A stretch of 8,800 nt of DNA, from NCBI GenBank assembly GCA_023410645.1, contig JAEYPQ010000039.1:1-8800 (forward strand), given 5' to 3'. This document shows positions 7,462 through 8,800 of the stretch, in pieces; within the stretch, counting starts at the first letter, position 1, and every line of letters begins with the position of its first letter. The notes beneath the pieces were generated by a model. The model was given only the letters and a program-made list of their open reading frames with translations, did no database searches and was not told where the DNA came from. The DNA comes from Bacillota bacterium (GTDB lineage: Bacteria > Bacillota > Clostridia > TANB77 > CAG-465). The position numbers and the translations under genes are program-made.

Positions 7462-7513
7462 AATTAATCATCCTCCTCTTTAAATGGATTTTTTTAGGAA
7501 TTAATATTCCTTG

Positions 7514-7813
7514 TTAACAACTGTTTAGCTTGTACATCTCATCAACACGTTTTGTAACATTAACTACTGTTTCTTCTACTTTAGCAAGTCGTTCAGCTAT
7601 GTTACGATAGCGTTCATCAACTTTATTCAGATTCTTTTCAACCCGATCAACACAAGCTTTGATATAACCAATATCTGAAAACATTACACCTTCTGTTTTT
7701 CCATCACTCCTTTTATCCTGTGTTTCACTTCTTCTAAAAGCAAGATAAGCAAACACTATACTTGATATAGAAGCAAAGAATCCCACTAAAGCTACAACTA
7801 ATTCGAAGCTCAT
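7514..7813 (-). CDS. Small phage-type membrane protein with one N-terminal helix and a coiled-coil tail (holin-associated)
   Basis: Residues 4-26 form one membrane helix (ELVVALVGFFASISSIVFAYLAF), ended by Arg-Arg. A charged linker and a conserved-looking GVMFSDIGYIKACVDRVEK segment follow. Residues 51-95 form a heptad-rich helix (VEKNLNKVDERYRNIAERL, VEETVVNVTKRVDEM). Proteins of this layout sit beside holins in Firmicute prophages and are often labelled holin-like or haemolysin-XhlA-like, though XhlA has its membrane helix at the other end. A longer reading from GTG at 7822 is rejected because that GTG lies inside the Shine-Dalgarno; ATG 7813 gives 99 residues. It probably partners the holin made from the next gene. 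The sequence shows topology only; the pairing is inference. Confidence 0.75.
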   Translation of the reverse strand: MSFELVVALVGFFASISSIVFAYLAFRRSETQDKRSDGKTEGVMFSDIGYIKACVDRVEKNLNKVDERYRNIAERLAKVEETVVNVTKRVDEMYKLNSC

Positions 7814-7821
7814 TATTATCA

Positions 7822-7826
7822 CCTCC
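7822..7826 (-). promoter_or_regulatory. Ribosome binding site fixing the start of the 99-aa membrane protein
   Basis: The minus strand reads GGGGAGGTGATAATAATG. GGAGG with its TGAT extension lies eight bases before ATG 7813. The upstream in-frame GTG (7820-7822) overlaps this site and cannot be the start. Confidence 0.8.
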
Positions 7827-7901
7827 CCTACTAAATTATTGGAGAAAAATATCTTTCTTCACTTATAAGGAGTCGAAAACATCAAAAGTACACGTTTTTA
7901 T

Positions 7902-8378
7902 TTAATTTTTTTTATTTTTTTGTAAATTTTCTTTTAATTTAATATAAATTCGAGCTAAAGTATTATTAATCGCTTGTTTACCGACTTTAAAATAAGCAGC
8001 TACTTCTCCTTGGGTTTTGCCTTCCCAATAAATTAATTTAACTATTTCTTGTTGTTTTGGAGTTAATTTACTTATTGCGACTTTTAATTCTTCATCTTTA
8101 AGTTCTTTTAAATAACTTTCTTTACTAGATATAGATGAATCTTGAGTATTAAATAAAGATTCCTCCATTTTCGTATCTAATGATACTAATTTTCGATTGT
8201 AATATCGTTCTCGTTCATATTCATGGTACACATCAACTAAATATTTATTTCTTACTTCTTCACTAATTGACTTGTCAAATAATGACTTATAAGACTGCTC
8301 GTCCATATAAAATTTGACATGTTTTAATTTTCCTTTATTATTAATAAAATCCAGCCTTACCTCTACTTGTTCATTCAT
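7902..8378 (-). CDS. Sigma-70 region 4-like transcriptional regulator (phage/toxin-locus type)
   Basis: The C-terminal half (about 95-152) is a sigma-70 region 4 helix-turn-helix: LKVAISKLTPKQQEIVKLIYWEGKT, then the turn QGEVAAYFKVGKQAIN and the recognition helix NNTLARIYIKLKENL. This is the part that contacts the -35 element and the polymerase beta flap. The first 94 residues are charged, with a YHEYERERYYNRKLVSLDTK segment also seen in small regulators of phages and integrative elements, and show no recognisable region 2. It is therefore more likely an ArpU-like or partial sigma activator than a full group-5 sigma such as TcdR. The start has GGAGG eight bases upstream. It is first in the leftward locus, 88 nt before the membrane-protein gene, so it probably controls the cassette. 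The target promoter is not identified. Confidence 0.8.
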   Translation of the reverse strand: MNEQVEVRLDFINNKGKLKHVKFYMDEQSYKSLFDKSISEEVRNKYLVDVYHEYERERYYNRKLVSLDTKMEESLFNTQDSSISSKESYLKELKDEELKVAISKLTPKQQEIVKLIYWEGKTQGEVAAYFKVGKQAINNTLARIYIKLKENLQKNKKN

Positions 8379-8429
8379 GAAAATTTCCTCCCTACTACCC
8401 CAAATCGCAAAAAAATGGTTTTATAACCA

Positions 8430-8460
8430 CAAAACTAAAATTTATATTTTTATAGTTTTG
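8430..8460. repeat. Imperfect inverted repeat upstream of the sigma-like gene
   Basis: CAAAACTAAAAT (8430-8441) is answered by ATTTTTATAGTTTTG (8446-8460), a 12-base arm with a small bulge on one side and a four-base spacer. It lies 52-82 bases before the start codon of the sigma-like gene, within the likely leader or promoter, so it may be an operator or an mRNA hairpin. Confidence 0.5.
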
Positions 8461-8504
8461 ATGCTACTTGGTGCGTAAAAAAGAGTAAATATTCATAATT
8501 TTAC

Positions 8505-8534
8505 AATCTAGAAGTATCTACATTCTTCTTACAA
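8505..8534 (-). promoter_or_regulatory. Candidate sigma-A-like promoter of the cassette
   Basis: On the minus strand TTGTAA (8534-8529) and TAGATT (8510-8505) are 18 bases apart, each matching four of six consensus positions. The spacer holds a short dyad (AGAAG...CTTCT). The site would give a leader of about 120 bases before the sigma-like gene. In DNA this AT-rich, chance matches are common, so this is only the best of several weak candidates. Confidence 0.25.
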
Positions 8535-8624
8535 TTTAACTAAATTAATCCGTAAAAAATGTAATTTTATGTCGGTTTTGATAAATAGACGTTATTTAAA
8601 GTTGAAATATGTTATAAAATTAAC

Positions 8625-8645
8625 GCTTAAATACGTAATTTAAGC
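8625..8645. repeat. Perfect 8-bp inverted repeat with ACGTA centre
   Basis: GCTTAAAT (8625-8632), ACGTA, ATTTAAGC (8638-8645). It lies immediately beside the A-run of the next hairpin and about 250 bases upstream of the sigma-like start. It could be an operator half-site pair or a second stem of the terminator region. No T-run follows on either strand. Confidence 0.6.
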
Positions 8646-8647
8646 AT

Positions 8648-8674
8648 AAAAAAAAGACCAATTTTTTGGTCTTT
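8648..8674 (-). terminator. Rho-independent terminator reading leftward
   Basis: Arms AAAGACCAA (8653-8661) and TTGGTCTTT (8666-8674) form a nine-base stem with a four-base loop. On the minus strand the stem runs into eight T residues (complement of 8648-8655), as a terminator should; on the plus strand only three T residues follow. It would stop leftward transcription entering from the right and insulate the cassette. Confidence 0.65.
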
Positions 8675-8679
8675 AAAAT

Positions 8680-8734
8680 AGACCCTATAAAGTAGACACA
8701 TAAAAAAAGATGTAGATTCTACTTTGTAGGGTCT
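8680..8734 (+). repeat. Long hairpin: inverted repeat of the candidate IS tip, with a T-run on the plus strand
   Basis: AGACCCTATAAAGTAG (8680-8695) pairs with CTACTTTGTAGGGTCT (8719-8734) over 16 positions with one G-U wobble. An inner ACAT/ATGT pair sits near the A-rich loop. Five T residues end the structure on the plus strand, so it can terminate transcripts reading into the element, a known way IS elements limit transposase expression from outside promoters. Confidence 0.75.
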
Positions 8735-8751
8735 TTTTAACGTTGTATAAT
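8724..8751 (+). promoter_or_regulatory. Promoter of the right-edge gene
   Basis: A consensus -10 TATAAT (8746-8751) has TTGTAG (8724-8729) 16 bases upstream, four of six matches to TTGACA. The -35 lies in the distal arm of the preceding hairpin, so folding of that hairpin in DNA could influence its use. The start codon at 8779 is 27 bases further on. Confidence 0.6.
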
Positions 8752-8778
8752 ATAAACAATAAGAAATGAGATGATGAA

Positions 8779-8800
8779 ATGGGAAAAAATTATTTAACAC
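8779..8800 (+). CDS. Start of a truncated gene at the right edge, possibly IS3-family OrfA
   Basis: ATG at 8779 opens a frame reading MGKNYLT before the window ends. A weak purine-rich stretch (GAGATGATGAA) precedes it in place of a clear Shine-Dalgarno. The alternative ATG at 8771 stops after eight codons. A Met-Gly-Lys start after a terminal-repeat hairpin and TATAAT fits the helix-turn-helix OrfA of IS3 elements, but seven residues cannot establish family. Confidence 0.35.

Larger units (their letters stand above)
8379..8678. other. Non-coding regulatory region upstream of the leftward cassette
   Basis: I see no credible gene here on either strand. On the minus strand the region carries short words each present twice: ATTGTAA (8501-8507 and 8529-8536), TTTTTTACG (about 8474-8482 and 8550-8558) and ATCAAAAC (8455-8462 and 8574-8581). 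It also has an interrupted inverted repeat at 8430-8460, a palindrome at 8625-8645 and a terminator hairpin at 8648-8674. The density of dyads and repeated words before the regulator gene suggests an operator/promoter region, but no single binding protein can be named. Confidence 0.5.
8679..8800 (+). mobile_element. Probable left end of an IS3-family insertion sequence
   Basis: From 8679 the sequence TAGACCCTATAAAGTAGACA has the look of the terminal repeats of IS150-group IS3 elements in Firmicutes. It is followed by a fold-back copy of itself, a good promoter and a start codon reading into the right edge. The other end is not visible and the first base does not follow the common TG rule, so the boundary and family are provisional. 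Confidence 0.45.

Noticed and set aside
7496..7511. Six-base hairpin between the coiled-coil and holin genes as a terminator
   Set aside because: The stem is AT-rich and short, and on the transcribed strand it is followed by A residues, not T.
7814..7822. GTG start giving a 102-residue version of the small membrane protein
   Set aside because: The GTG is part of the GGAGGTGAT ribosome site; ATG 7813 is correctly spaced from it.
7823..7901. Internal promoter between the sigma-like and membrane-protein genes
   Set aside because: A TTATAAG-like -10 is present but no -35 at proper spacing, and I found no motif shared with the region upstream of the sigma-like gene.

Overview
The window looks like a low-GC Firmicute or a Mollicutes-related relative (Bacillota). 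Base composition is strongly AT-rich, Shine-Dalgarno sites are AGGAGG-type, codons end mostly in A or T, and the phage-like proteins are of Firmicute type. Stops are TAA/TAG and tryptophan is written TGG throughout, so the standard code fits better than the Mycoplasma code.

Layout. Positions 1-393 are the 3' end of an IS256-family insertion sequence (plus strand). From about 8640 down to about 390 there is a single leftward locus. In transcription order it holds: a regulatory region rich in inverted and direct repeats (8379-8678); a 158-aa sigma-70 region-4-like regulator (8378-7902); a 99-aa small membrane/coiled-coil protein (7813-7514); a 90-aa three-helix phage holin (7461-7189); a 307-aa protein joining a degenerate Fic-like domain to an MNT-type nucleotidyltransferase (7168-6245); and a very large RHS/YD-repeat protein of 1898 aa (6232-536) with a hydrophobic C-terminal tip. 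The right edge (about 8679-8800) looks like the left end of a second IS, probably IS3 family, with its own hairpin, promoter and first start codon.

Working model (inference). The cassette resembles clostridial large-toxin loci, in which a dedicated sigma-type regulator and a phage-derived holin accompany a leaderless giant toxin (TcdR/TcdE with TcdA/B). The RHS protein has no signal peptide, the holin has no endolysin beside it, and the nucleotidyltransferase is tightly coupled to the RHS gene (TAG stop inside the RHS Shine-Dalgarno, 12-nt gap). This suggests regulated, holin-dependent release of a polymorphic RHS toxin, with the Fic-like/NTase protein as a candidate modifier or neutraliser.

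The 3' end of the RHS gene appears damaged. A well-behaved +1 reading frame continues 46 nt past the annotated stop, and a small hydrophobic ORF right after it, where an immunity gene would be expected, is cut off by the IS256 end. The locus may therefore be an orphaned or decaying toxin cassette between two insertion sequences.
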